From contig CBDFHJ010000009.1 of the NCBI GenBank assembly GCA_965247635.1, positions 310,001-374,000 on the forward strand: DNA of 64,000 nt, read 5' to 3'. This stretch comes from CBDFHJ01 sp965247635 (GTDB lineage: Bacteria; Chloroflexota; Dehalococcoidia; Lucifugimonadales; Australimonadaceae). A program made the position numbers and the translations under genes. Shown here piece after piece: positions 18,331-26,771 of this stretch. Each line of letters opens with the position of its first letter. Position 1 is the first letter of the stretch. Below the pieces are notes generated by a model. It saw only the letters and a program-made list of their open reading frames with translations. It did no database searches and was not told the DNA's origin.

Positions 18331-18465
18331 CGCTACAACAGGGCCCTCAGGGAGCTCGCCAGACCTCCATCCAGCCCCTGATCTCTCGGCTCCCAATGTG
18401 TCCCACTTTTGCTGGTTGCTAACACGCCTGGCCTGCGAGGAGGAGCACGGCGAGGGCATAGCCCT

Positions 18466-18603
18466 CGACCCACTTGCGGTGTCCCCATCGCCGTCTAACA
18501 GCGTTTCGCGCCTAAGCCCACGCCAAGCCGCTTCGCCCAGCGAGCCAACGCCACGGGGCGGGCTGGGCGGGACAGCTACGAGATTCCTCGGAATGACAGG
18601 GCA
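18466..18603 (+). repeat. repeat A copy 3
   Basis: It contains ACTTGCGGTGTCCCCATCGC, CCCACGCCAAGCCGCTTCGC and GCCACGGGGCGGGCTGGGCG. It ends in the third module (CTACGAGATTCCTCGGAATG), which here is short and uninterrupted. It therefore shows what the IS256 copy 1 target site should look like. Confidence 0.85.
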
Positions 18604-18636
18604 CCGGTCAGGGTGACACGGAATAGGCCACACTCC

Positions 18637-18978
18637 ATGGCTATCCGAACCAAGCGCATCTACGACCCACCGTCGCCGGACGATGGCTTCCGCTTGCTCA
18701 CCATGCGCTACTGGCCCCGGGGCATCCGAAAGGCGCTGGTGGACGCCTGGGACCGGGGCCTTGCTCCGTCCCGGGAGCTGCTGCTGGATATCCGCACCCG
18801 CACTATCACCTGGGAGCAGTACGTGGTGCGTTACCTGGACGAGATGGCCACGCGCCCCGACTCCATCGCTTCGGTAAGCGCGCTCAAGGAGCGGGCTCAA
18901 CACGAAGTGGTCACCGTGATGTGCTCCTGCAAGGACGAGACCCACTGCCACCGCTCGCTGTTGGCGGGGCTGGTGTAA
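18637..18978 (+). CDS. DUF488 family protein
   Basis: This is a 113-residue protein of the DUF488 family. It opens with MAIRTKRIYDPPSPDDGFRL, followed by LLTMRYWPRGIRKALVDAWD and LAPSRELL, and ends with CSCKDETHCHRSLL. The family usually reads KRxYDxPSxxDGxRVLVDRLWPRG. The start at 18637 fits the family better than an in-frame ATG eight codons upstream. The function is not established; the conserved Cys-x-Cys and His-Cys-His near the end suggest a metal or redox site. It is a single gene lying between two repeat A copies. Confidence 0.85.
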   Translation: MAIRTKRIYDPPSPDDGFRLLTMRYWPRGIRKALVDAWDRGLAPSRELLLDIRTRTITWEQYVVRYLDEMATRPDSIASVSALKERAQHEVVTVMCSCKDETHCHRSLLAGLV

Positions 18979-18983
18979 GGGTC

Positions 18984-19152
18984 GCAGGGTTTCCCCTGCA
19001 CCCATACGCGGTGCCCCCATCGCCGTCTAACAGCGTTTCGCGCCTAAGCCCACGCCGAGACGCTTCGCCCAGCAGGGCAGCGCCACGGGGCGGGTTGGGT
19101 GGGATAAATCAACCTAGGCCTACCACACGCTAAGGTGAAACCGCTACGAGAT
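18984..19152 (+). repeat. repeat A copy 4, cut by IS256
   Basis: It starts six bases after the DUF488 stop with GCAGGGTTTCCCCTGC, followed by the core modules. It breaks off at CTACGAGAT where IS256 copy 1 begins. The rest of the module (GATTCCTCGGAATGACA) resumes after the element at about 20525. The repeat was therefore present before the insertion. Confidence 0.85.
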
Positions 19153-20520
19153 GAGGTATCTTCAAAAAGTGTGTAAACAGTCAGGCGGTGTACCCTCTCT
19201 CTGAACAACACGGGCTCGAGGCCCAAGAGAGGAGATAGACCGCCCATGAGGAAGGAAAGCACTGAGAGTAGGTCGGAGTCAAGGCCGGAGTGGGAGCAGT
19301 TGGAGGATTGGGTGCGAAGCCAGGTCCAGAGGCTGATCCAGGAGTTGCTGGAGGAGGAGGTGACGGCGTTTCTGGGAAGGGCGAAGTCGGCGCTCAGATC
19401 CGACTCGGACAACGATACCGGCTATCGGAACGGATACGGCAGAGCCCGGAGGCTTACGCTGAGTTCGGGAACGATACAGCTGAGGCGGCCGCGAGTCCGC
19501 GATACCGAGGAGCAGTTCGAGAGCCGGCTGCTGCCGCTGTTCGTCAACAGGACCAGGAAGGTTGCTGAGTTGATCCCCGAGCTGTACCTGCACGGTCTAT
19601 CCGAAGGCGACTTCGATCTGGCTTTGCGGGGGCTGCTGGGAGAGGACGCACCGGTATCGGCGAGCACGGTGGCCCGGTTGAAGTCCAAGTGGAACGATGA
19701 GCTTGCCCAATGGCGCAGCCGGCCCCTAGATGACCTGGAAGTGGTCTACATGTGGGTGGATGGAGTCTACGTCAAGGCTGGTCTTGAGAAGGAGAAGGCG
19801 GCAGTACTGGTGGTGGTGGCGGCCCTGAGCGACGGGAGCAAGGTGGTGGTGAGCGCTGTTCCCGGATACAGGGAGTCCACAGAGAACTGGTCCGATGTGC
19901 TCAGGGACATGAGGCGCCGCGGGCTGGAGTGCCCGAGGCTGGTGGTTGGGGACGGACACCTGGGCATCTGGGGAGCTCTGCGCAACGTCTATCCGCAGGC
20001 GGCAGAGCAACGCTGCTGGAACCACAAGATCGTAAACGTGCTCGCCAAGCTTCCAAAGCGACAACAGGGCCAGGCCAAGCTCATGCTGCGTACTATCCCC
20101 TACGCGCCGACTCGGACAGAGGCTGAGCGGCTCAGGACGGTGTTCACCAGGTGGTGCGGCGACCACTCCTACGAGGCGGCCTCAGAGGCCTTGGAGCGGG
20201 ACTGGGACCGCATGGTCACCTTCTATGACTTCCCAAAGGAGCACTGGGGGCACCTTCGCACGACGAACCCGGTAGAATCACCCTTCGCGGCCCTCAGGCT
20301 TCGGACCGATGCCGCCAAGCGCTACAAGAGGGTCGATCGGGCGATAGCGGTGATCTGGAAAATGTTGATGGTCGCCGAACAGCGCTTCAGGCGTCTGAAG
20401 GCCCCTGAGTTGATCGAAGACGTCTATCTCGGTGCACAGTATGCGGATGGAATCGCCATTGAATCAACGGCTGAGAAGGTCGCCGCCTGATGTCGTTTAC
20501 ACACCTATTGACGTAACCTC
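19153..20520 (+). mobile_element. IS256-family element, copy 1
   Basis: This is a 1368 bp element with imperfect terminal inverted repeats: GAGGTATCTTCAAAAAGTGT at the left, GAGGTTACGTCAATAGGTGT (complement) at the right. It splits a repeat A copy. Flanking octamers TACGAGAT and TCCGGGAT match at only 6 of 8 bases, so there is no clean target duplication. Its transposase is identical in sequence to copy 2. Confidence 0.93.
19246..20490 (+). CDS. IS256-family transposase
   Basis: This 414-residue mutator-type transposase has its DDE residues in MWVDGVYVKAG, VVGDGHLGIWGAL and TTNPVESPFAALR, plus the IS256 C-x2-H motif EQRCWNHKIVNVL. Compared with other copies it has LLEEE near residue 36 and RQQGQ near residue 268. 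It is intact and may be active. Confidence 0.95.
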   Translation: MRKESTESRSESRPEWEQLEDWVRSQVQRLIQELLEEEVTAFLGRAKSALRSDSDNDTGYRNGYGRARRLTLSSGTIQLRRPRVRDTEEQFESRLLPLFVNRTRKVAELIPELYLHGLSEGDFDLALRGLLGEDAPVSASTVARLKSKWNDELAQWRSRPLDDLEVVYMWVDGVYVKAGLEKEKAAVLVVVAALSDGSKVVVSAVPGYRESTENWSDVLRDMRRRGLECPRLVVGDGHLGIWGALRNVYPQAAEQRCWNHKIVNVLAKLPKRQQGQAKLMLRTIPYAPTRTEAERLRTVFTRWCGDHSYEAASEALERDWDRMVTFYDFPKEHWGHLRTTNPVESPFAALRLRTDAAKRYKRVDRAIAVIWKMLMVAEQRFRRLKAPELIEDVYLGAQYADGIAIESTAEKVAA

Positions 20521-20560
20521 TCCGGGATTCCTCGGAATGACAAAAGGGGCTCGGGTCTTC

Positions 20561-21229
20561 CTAATTCCTCGTGTCCCCCATGCGCACGATGCCCTTCTGG
20601 ATGGCGTAGAGCACGGCCTGTGTCCGGTCGTTCACCTGAAGCTTGGAGAAGATGTTCGCAACGTGGTTCTTCGCCGTCTTTTCGCTGATGACCAGCTTTC
20701 CCGCGATCTCCTTGTTGCTGTGTCCTTCCGCGGCCAGCTGGAGCACCTGGAGCTCTCGCGGGGTAAGCGCCGCATAGGGCAGCTCAGGTTCCTTCGCGGC
20801 AGGTTCCTCGCCGACATGCTCGAGGACCTTGCCCGCGATAATGGGACCCAGGAGCACTTCTCCCCGGTAGGCCGCCTCCACGGCGCGCTTCAGCTCTTCC
20901 GGGTCCGCCTCCTTGAGCACGTACCCCTTGGCGCCTGCTCTCATACCGGCAAACACCGATTCCGGGTCGTCGAACATGGTCACCAGGATGATCCCCACGT
21001 GCGGGTTCTCGCTGAGGATGGCGCGGGTGGCCTCGATACCGTTGAGGCCAGGCATCCTGATATCCATCAAGATAACGTCGGGGACCAGGTCGCGCGCCAG
21101 CGCGATGGCTTCCTCTCCGGTCGCGGCCTCTCCCACCACCGCGATGTCGTGGATGTGCTCGAGCAGCGTCCGGATTCCCCTGCGAAACAGCGTATGGTCA
21201 TCCGCCAACAACACTTGAATGTGTGCCAA
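20561..21229 (-). CDS. NarL/LuxR-family response regulator
   Basis: This 222-residue regulator has an N-terminal receiver domain. The acidic pair is in VLLADDHTLFRRG, the phospho-acceptor Asp in DVILMDIRMPGLNG, and the conserved Lys in GAKGYVLKEAD. A C-terminal LuxR-type HTH follows (LTPRELQVLQLAAEGHSNKE, IAGKLVISEKTAKNHVANIF). Its start lies about 30 bases inside the end of the histidine kinase gene, so the two were translationally coupled. The kinase is now interrupted by IS256 copy 2. The regulator may therefore be unphosphorylated or driven by another kinase. The IS between kinase halves may also cut its transcription. Confidence 0.93.
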   Translation of the reverse strand: MAHIQVLLADDHTLFRRGIRTLLEHIHDIAVVGEAATGEEAIALARDLVPDVILMDIRMPGLNGIEATRAILSENPHVGIILVTMFDDPESVFAGMRAGAKGYVLKEADPEELKRAVEAAYRGEVLLGPIIAGKVLEHVGEEPAAKEPELPYAALTPRELQVLQLAAEGHSNKEIAGKLVISEKTAKNHVANIFSKLQVNDRTQAVLYAIQKGIVRMGDTRN

Positions 21230-21474
21230 CTTCCACCTCCGTTAACGGGATGCGAAATAGGATCTGACAACCCTCGCCAGGGCTTGCCTGCAAGGAGAAG
21301 CTGCCGTCGAGTAGCTCGACGCGTTCACGCATGCTCTTCAGGCCCAGGTTGCGGTCCTCCGCCGTCCAAACGGCAACCTCGTGGGGGTCAAACCCACGCC
21401 CGTCGTCGCTGACTTTGACCTCCAACATCTGCTTTACGGTCCGTAGCCGCAGCTCGACGTTCCGTGCTTCGGCG

Positions 21475-21483
21475 TGCTTTTGG
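21475..21483. repeat. IS256 copy 2 target-site duplication
   Basis: TGCTTTTGG here is repeated exactly at 22852-22860 on the other side of the element. It is the only perfect duplication found among the six IS256 copies. Confidence 0.95.
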
Positions 21484-22851
21484 GAGGTTACGTCAATAGG
21501 TGTGTAAACGGCATCAGGCGGCGACCTTCTCAGCCGTTGATTCAATGGCGATTCCATCCGCATACTGTGCACCGAGGTAGACGTCTTCGATCAACTCAGG
21601 GGCCTTCAGACGCCTGAAGCGCTGTTCGGCGACCATCAACATTTTCCAGATCACCGCTATCGCCCGATCGACCCTCTTGTAGCGCTTGGCGGCATCGGTC
21701 CGAAGCCTGAGGGCCGCGAAGGGTGATTCTACCGGGTTCGTCGTGCGAAGGTGCCCCCAGTGCTCCTTTGGGAAGTCATAGAAGGTGACCATGCGGTCCC
21801 AGTCCCGCTCCAAGGCCTCTGAGGCCGCCTCGTAGGAGTGGTCGCCGCACCACCTGGTGAACACCGTCCTGAGCCGCTCAGCCTCTGTCCGAGTCGGCGC
21901 GTAGGGGATAGTACGCAGCATGAGCTTGGCCTGGCCCTGTTGTCGCTTTGGAAGCTTGGCGAGCACGTTTACGATCTTGTGGTTCCAGCAGCGTTGCTCT
22001 GCCGCCTGCGGATAGACGTTGCGCAGAGCTCCCCAGATGCCCAGGTGTCCGTCCCCAACCACCAGCCTCGGGCACTCCAGCCCGCGGCGCCTCATGTCCC
22101 TGAGCACATCGGACCAGTTCTCTGTGGACTCCCTGTATCCGGGAACAGCGCTCACCACCACCTTGCTCCCGTCGCTCAGGGCCGCCACCACCACCAGTAC
22201 TGCCGCCTTCTCCTTCTCAAGACCAGCCTTGACGTAGACTCCATCCACCCACATGTAGACCACTTCCAGGTCATCTAGGGGCCGGCTGCGCCATTGGGCA
22301 AGCTCATCGTTCCACTTGGACTTCAACCGGGCCACCGTGCTCGCCGATACCGGTGCGTCCTCTCCCAGCAGCCCCCGCAAAGCCAGATCGAAGTCGCCTT
22401 CGGATAGACCGTGCAGGTACAGCTCGGGGATCAACTCAGCAACCTTCCTGGTCCTGTTGACGAACAGCGGCAGCAGCCGGCTCTCGAACTGCTCCTCGGT
22501 ATCGCGGACTCGCGGCCGCCTCAGCTGTATCGTTCCCGAACTCAGCGTAAGCCTCCGGGCTCTGCCGTATCCGTTCCGATAGCCGGTATCGTTGTCCGAG
22601 TCGGATCTGAGCGCCGACTTCGCCCTTCCCAGAAACGCCGTCACCTCCTCCTCCAGCAACTCCTGGATCAGCCTCTGGACCTGGCTTCGCACCCAATCCT
22701 CCAACTGCTCCCACTCCGGCCTTGACTCCGACCTACTCTCAGTGCTTTCCTTCCTCATGGGCGGTCTATCTCCTCTCTTGGGCCTCGAGCCCGTGTTGTT
22801 CAGAGAGAGGGTACACCGCCTGACTGTTTACACACTTTTTGAAGATACCTC
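21484..22851 (-). mobile_element. IS256-family element, copy 2
   Basis: This 1368 bp element is inserted in the histidine kinase gene, in inverse orientation to copy 1. It has a perfect 9 bp target duplication. Its transposase is identical in sequence to that of copy 1, suggesting recent movement. Confidence 0.95.
21514..22758 (-). CDS. IS256-family transposase
   Basis: This intact 414-residue copy has the DDE residues and the CWNH motif. It carries the LLEEE and RQQGQ variants, like copy 1. The other copies carry RQQDQ. Confidence 0.95.
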   Translation of the reverse strand: MRKESTESRSESRPEWEQLEDWVRSQVQRLIQELLEEEVTAFLGRAKSALRSDSDNDTGYRNGYGRARRLTLSSGTIQLRRPRVRDTEEQFESRLLPLFVNRTRKVAELIPELYLHGLSEGDFDLALRGLLGEDAPVSASTVARLKSKWNDELAQWRSRPLDDLEVVYMWVDGVYVKAGLEKEKAAVLVVVAALSDGSKVVVSAVPGYRESTENWSDVLRDMRRRGLECPRLVVGDGHLGIWGALRNVYPQAAEQRCWNHKIVNVLAKLPKRQQGQAKLMLRTIPYAPTRTEAERLRTVFTRWCGDHSYEAASEALERDWDRMVTFYDFPKEHWGHLRTTNPVESPFAALRLRTDAAKRYKRVDRAIAVIWKMLMVAEQRFRRLKAPELIEDVYLGAQYADGIAIESTAEKVAA

Positions 22852-23797
22852 TGCTTTTGGATGTTGTTGAGGCACTCCTGAACGATGCGGAACACCATAG
22901 CTTCGGAGACGCTGTTCATCGTCAGGGCCTTGGGCGCGGCGAAGGAGGTGCGTATTCCCGCACCGCGCTCGAACCAGTCGAGGTGCTGTCGGATGGCGCC
23001 GGTCAGACCGAGCTGGTCTATCGCCGCGGGGCGCAGGTCGTAGCTGAGGGCGCGGATCTCCTGGATGTGACCTTTCAGGCTTTGGGCAACCTCCTCCACC
23101 TCGCGCTCGGCCTCCCCAGGGTCACTCCGAATCGAGTAGAGGCTGGCCCTGAGCCGGTTTCCGAGGCCAGCCAGCGATGGGCCAAGGCCATCGTGGAGCT
23201 CCCGTGAAATGCGGCGGCGTTCTTCTTCCTGGGCCATGGTCACGTGAAAGACGCGCTCCTGGAGGCCACGGGTCCGTTCGTCGGCCAGCTTCGCCTCCTG
23301 CAACCCCTCTATATCGCCGGCCGGCCGGTTAATCCGTTCGGCCAGCTCCCCAAGCTCATCCCTGTTCTCGACCTGTATCGGCTGGGAGTAATCACCCAAC
23401 CCGATCCGGCGCAGGGCGTCTCCCATGCTCTGGACCGGCTTTATGACCGACCAGGCCAGCGCCGAACCAAACGCCGCCGCCGCCAGGATTCCAAACAGGC
23501 CAAACATGGGGACATTGGAAAACAGTATCCCGTGCTGGGTGTCTTCCAGCTCGTTCACGGCGCGTAGGGCTTCCGCCGGACTGGCGAGGGCCATGTCCTG
23601 AATGTCGTGCAGGTGGTCGTGCATGAACTCCATTGCCCCGAAGGTGATGAGGCTCACCAAAAGGAACAGCACGGAGAGGCCGGCGAGGACGACCTCAAAC
23701 TTCCACCGGATGCTGGTGTTGGTCCGGGCAATAGAGGTGGTCTCGTTTGTCTGAACAGCGCTGCCCGGTTTGATAAGTGGAATCACGCTGCCGTGCG

Positions 23798-24625
23798 TTA
23801 GGCCGCCGCGGACTCGGCAGGCGCTCTGTCAAAGAACTGGTCCGGCGTCATTCCCCCAAGGCTCGAATGGGGCCGTCCGGCATTGTAAAACTCGAAGTAC
23901 CGCCCGAGTCCAGTTCTGGCTTCCGGGACCGATTCGTAGGCTCTCAGGTACACCTCCTCGTACTTGACGCTCTTCCACAGCCGTTCGACGAACACATTAT
24001 CCTTCCAGCTTCCCTTCCCGTCCATGCTGATCTGGATCCCATTGGCTTTCAGCAGGCCGGTGAAGGCGTCACTTGTGAACTGGCTTCCCTGATCTGTGTT
24101 GAATATCTCCGGCGCGCCGTGGCGTCCCAGGGATTCTTCGAGCGCCTCCACGCAGAAGTCTGTGTCCATTGTGACCGATACCCGCCAGGCCAGCACCTTG
24201 CGGCTATGCCAGTCCATCACTGCGGCTAGGTACACGAACCCCCTGGCCATCGGAATGTACGTGATATCCATTGCCCACACCTGGTTGGGCCTGCTCACCT
24301 CAAGCCCGCGCAGCAGGTACGGATACACCGTATGGCCGGGCCGTCGCCGGCTGGTGTTGGGCTTGCGGTACAGCGCCTCGATGCCCATCCGCCGCATCAG
24401 TGTGGCGATGTGCCTACGCCCGGAGGAGAGTCCCTCCTGGCGGAGCAGGCCTCGCATCATCCTACTGCCTGCAAACGGATACTCAAGGTGCAGCTCATCG
24501 ATGCGGCGCATCAGTCCGAGACCGGCTTCGCCCACCGGCCGTGGCCGGTAGTAGATGCTCCCGCGGCTGATGCCCACTGCCTTTGCCTGGCGGGCGAGAG
24601 GCAGCTTGTGATCACGGTCGATCAT
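23798..24625 (-). CDS. IS3-family transposase OrfB
   Basis: This is a 275-residue DDE integrase. An HTH_21-like region (AVGISRGSIYYRPRP) is followed by the catalytic core, with D in VWAMDITYIPMARG, D in IFNTDQGSQFTS and E in DNVFVERLWKSVKYEEVYL. The end reads FYNAGRPHSSLGGMTPDQFF, typical of the IS407/IS2-like branch. The start overlaps the orfA stop (ATGA). The sequence is intact. Confidence 0.95.
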   Translation of the reverse strand: MIDRDHKLPLARQAKAVGISRGSIYYRPRPVGEAGLGLMRRIDELHLEYPFAGSRMMRGLLRQEGLSSGRRHIATLMRRMGIEALYRKPNTSRRRPGHTVYPYLLRGLEVSRPNQVWAMDITYIPMARGFVYLAAVMDWHSRKVLAWRVSVTMDTDFCVEALEESLGRHGAPEIFNTDQGSQFTSDAFTGLLKANGIQISMDGKGSWKDNVFVERLWKSVKYEEVYLRAYESVPEARTGLGRYFEFYNAGRPHSSLGGMTPDQFFDRAPAESAAA

Positions 24626-24927
24626 CGCCTTGCGCCCGGCAATCCCGCCTTCGTGAGCGCGGCCTCTAAAAAATCGTTCTCCAACGCAAGCTCACCGATC
24701 TTAGCGTGAAGGACCTTCATATCTACCGGCTTTTCAGCCTGCCCTGTCCCGGCGCCAAATAACTGCGCCGCCCGATCCAGCAACTGGGTCTTCCATTGCG
24801 TGATCTGGTTCGGGTGCACATCGAACTGGCTTGCCAGCTCCGAAAGTGTCCGGTCGCCGCGTACTGCGGCAAGAGCCACCTTCGCCTTGAACTCTGCCGA
24901 GCGGTTACGGCGGGGTCGTCTCCTCAT
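24622..24927 (-). CDS. IS3-family transposase OrfA
   Basis: This 101-residue HTH protein (RNRSAEFKAKVALAAVRGDR, LASQFDVHPNQITQWKTQLL) has a C-terminal coiled region (VLHAKIGELALENDFLEAAL). That last motif is a hallmark of IS3-type OrfA. An A6 run near 24667-24672 on the template strand could support frameshifting to OrfB. Confidence 0.93.
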   Translation of the reverse strand: MRRRPRRNRSAEFKAKVALAAVRGDRTLSELASQFDVHPNQITQWKTQLLDRAAQLFGAGTGQAEKPVDMKVLHAKIGELALENDFLEAALTKAGLPGARR

Positions 24928-24989
24928 CTCTCGCTCCTGTCTCCGAGAGCACTATCATGCCCTCAATCAGGCAGCGATTCCACTTATCC

Positions 24990-25309
24990 CCCTGTTCAGA
25001 TTTCCGGAGCCACTTCTAATCACGGTGGAGAGGGGGGCCGATACGTATCTGAGCAGGACAAAGACCAGGACAGGCACCAGAATAATCACCGCGATGTCGA
25101 AGCCTGAGGTGGCCAGGACGAACCCTGTCGCGGCCAGGACCAGCAGCAGCCGCGGGTCCGTGCTGATAAACCCCGCGACGCATCAGGATGTAAGCTCCCC
25201 CGGCCACGGCGAGGGGTACGATGGCGGCCGGACCCAACCTGGCGAACAGGGATAGCACCACCACCGTCAAGACCAGAGGGGTGATTAATCGTTTTCTAGT
25301 GATTACCAC
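24990..25309 (-). pseudogene. small membrane protein (LiaF/LiaI-like?), frameshifted and cut by IS3
   Basis: The start MVITRKRLITPLVLTVVVLS leads through two hydrophobic segments to AGGAYILMRRG. One frame over, the sequence continues sensibly as GFISTDPRLLLVLAATGFVL and AVIILVPVLVFVLLRYVSAP before reaching the IS3 end. A single indel near 25170-25185, at a G4 run, accounts for this. Its position just ahead of a LiaS-like kinase and NarL-type regulator suggests a LiaF/LiaI-like accessory protein. That role is inferred from context only. Confidence 0.5.
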
Positions 25310-25392
25310 GTTCGGCCTCGCTTCCGCGCCCGCGTTCGGCGCCCCGGCTTACCGTGTCCAATTGCCGCGATTGTAGCACTGCACCCGCTGAC

Positions 25393-26148
25393 CTAGGCTG
25401 GGCCAGATTCAAGTAGCGGCTGGCCCGAAATGCTCCGTTGTCCCGCTCCCTCGGCGGGTACCATCGCTCCCTTCCGCGTTCCCACAACCAGCAGCCACAC
25501 TCCCACTATCAGGAGCCAGGCCATGGCAGCCATCCCGGCTATCATCCCGACGACCCAGAAGGCGTCTATGTAAAGGGGGTCCTGGATGAGCCAAATGGAA
25601 GGCATTACCACGCTCGCAACTACCGCCAGCCAGCCCAGCCCGCGCGGCAAGGCGCCGCTCCGTACGATCAGCACCCCCAAGGCTAGCAGCGTCATGGGCA
25701 GGAAGGTGAAGAGGCCATCGAACCAAGCCAAGAACGACAGTAGGGCGATGGTGCGCGCGTTGGACACGATGGCATCTGCCTTCACCACCGAAGCCGTCTC
25801 GTATTCGTCAGCGAAGCCGGCCAGTATCGCGCCGCCGATATTCGCCACGGCCAGAGCAACGGCTAACGCCACGAGCCCTACCGAACCCATCAGGGCCAGG
25901 GCCTGGCCATACGGTCGAAACGCCAGGTACGCCGTGACGGCGAGCGCCAGCACCAGGACCTTGGCCCCGTGCAAGACAATCACGTTGGCCCAGTATCGGC
26001 CCTGGTTCTCGACCAGCTCCTGAAACTCCTGCGGAAAATGGGCCGCGCTCACGTCTGTGCTGCCGAGCGCCACCGTTGCCACGATAGCTCCCAGCAAGCC
26101 AAGCAGCAGCACGCCGGAAAGTCGTTCGGACGTTCTCTGAGGTAGCAT
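25393..26148 (-). CDS. multi-pass membrane protein, DUF4386-like
   Basis: The ATG at 26148 is chosen because AGGAGGTG lies four bases upstream. A longer frame from 26271 starts inside unrelated sequence. The 251-residue product has about six membrane helices, beginning LSGVLLLGLLGAIVATVALG and ending MAAMAWLLIVGVWLLVVG. A lumenal stretch HFPQEFQELVENQGRYWANV and the conserved region FLAWFDGLFTFLPMTLLALG resemble the DUF4386 family, whose role is unknown. It stands alone between the kinase-associated remnant and repeat A copy 5. Confidence 0.7.
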   Translation of the reverse strand: MLPQRTSERLSGVLLLGLLGAIVATVALGSTDVSAAHFPQEFQELVENQGRYWANVIVLHGAKVLVLALAVTAYLAFRPYGQALALMGSVGLVALAVALAVANIGGAILAGFADEYETASVVKADAIVSNARTIALLSFLAWFDGLFTFLPMTLLALGVLIVRSGALPRGLGWLAVVASVVMPSIWLIQDPLYIDAFWVVGMIAGMAAMAWLLIVGVWLLVVGTRKGAMVPAEGAGQRSISGQPLLESGPA

Positions 26149-26253
26149 CGAGCACCTCCTCAAGGGGCTGATCTGCCAAGATTTTGGCTCATCCGAGCCC
26201 TGGGGGCATGAGGCGTAGGGCCTAAAGTCGACTGGGTAAAAAGGCCTAGGACG

Positions 26254-26443
26254 GCAGGGTTTCCCCTGCACCCATAAGCGTTGTCCCTATCGCTCGTTGC
26301 GACGTAACGCCATGAAGCCCGCGCCGAGGCGCTTCGCCCCGCGATCCGACGACTGGGGCGGGCCGGGTGGGATAAATCAACCCAGGCCTATCGCACGCCA
26401 GATCGAACCGCTACGAAATTCCTTGCTTCGCTCGGAATGACAG
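26254..26443 (+). repeat. repeat A copy 5
   Basis: This is a full copy: GCAGGGTTTCCCCTGC hairpin, TCGTTGCGACGTAACGCCAT, a diverged core, GGCGGGCCGGGTGGGATAAA, and the last hairpin module ending CTCGGAATGACAG. The rest of the gap to the tRNA has fragments of similar repeats (TTTACCCTGAGCTCGC) and a CCTGGCCC/GGGCCAGG hairpin at 26532-26563. Confidence 0.85.
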
Positions 26444-26570
26444 TGGAGGGGTAAAGGCGGGGCGGCTGGCCAGCGTCGGGACGCGGGGTTTACCCTGAGC
26501 TCGCTAAAGGGGGTGAGCCGGGAAAAATCAACCTGGCCCCTGACTACCCTGGTTAGGGCCAGGCCCCCTC

Positions 26571-26579
26571 TGGTATAGT
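26571..26579 (+). promoter_or_regulatory. extended -10 promoter of tRNA-Ser
   Basis: TGGTATAGT lies 12 bases ahead of the mature tRNA 5' end, a normal spacing for a tRNA promoter. Confidence 0.6.
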
Positions 26580-26590
26580 GGAAACGGCCT

Positions 26591-26683
26591 GGAGGGATCG
26601 CATAGAGGCCTAGTGCGGGCGCCTGCTAAGCGCTTGACGGGTGATGAGCCCGTTCATGGGTTCGAATCCCATTCCCTCCGCCA
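26591..26683 (+). tRNA. tRNA-Ser(GCU)
   Basis: The acceptor stem GGAGGGA pairs with TCCCTCC (26673-26679), followed by G and an encoded CCA (26681-26683). The anticodon stem GCGC/GCGC encloses loop CTGCTAA with anticodon GCT. A long variable arm (TTGACGGGTGATGAGCCCGT) and T-arm ATGGGTTCGAATCCCAT confirm a class II serine tRNA, which reads AGC and AGU codons. Confidence 0.95.
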
Positions 26684-26771
26684 TTTGTCATCCTGACCCA
26701 ACCCTGTCATTCTGAACACAGCGAAGAATCGCTCACCAGCGAATCGAACCAGCGCCACCATTCGAGGTCGT

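Larger units (their letters stand above)
16899..18405 (+). mobile_element. IS3-family insertion sequence (first type)
   Basis: This 1507 bp element is bounded by inverted TGGGACACAT (16899-16908 and its complement at 18396-18405). It holds overlapping orfA and orfB. The left end abuts the moaD-moaE stop codon. I see no clear target duplication. Repeat A follows about 60 bp later. Confidence 0.85.
21198..23770 (-). pseudogene. sensor histidine kinase, interrupted by IS256
   Basis: This is a LiaS/NarX-type kinase. It has two membrane helices (VVLAGLSVLFLLVSLITFGA and FGILAAAAFGSALAWSVIK), a HAMP linker, the HisKA_3 box with phospho-acceptor His (EEERRRISRELHDGLGPSLA), and an HATPase whose first half ends at VQECLNNIQK. 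IS256 copy 2 sits exactly after NIQK. The gene resumes beyond it as HAEARNVELRL with the G-box DDGRGFDP. A 9 bp target duplication shows that clean excision would restore the frame. The apparent N-terminus MIPLI is encoded by the end of an IS3-family element, so the native start and promoter were probably lost as well. Confidence 0.9.
23771..24989 (-). mobile_element. IS3-family insertion sequence (second type)
   Basis: This element is about 1.22 kb, bounded by inverted GATAAGTGGAATC (23772-23784, and its complement at 24976-24988). Its orfA and orfB differ from those of the element at 16.9 kb. It separates the histidine kinase gene from the small membrane protein gene that probably preceded it. 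No convincing target duplication is seen. Confidence 0.85.

Noticed and set aside
21838..22725. Open frames antisense to the IS256 transposase (same in every copy)
   Set aside because: They repeat exactly with each IS copy and mirror the GC-rich codon pattern of the transposase. There is no independent support.
19153..22851. Composite transposon made of IS256 copies 1 and 2 around the response regulator
   Set aside because: Copy 2 has its own perfect 9 bp target duplication within the kinase gene, so it inserted alone. The flanks of the pair do not match.
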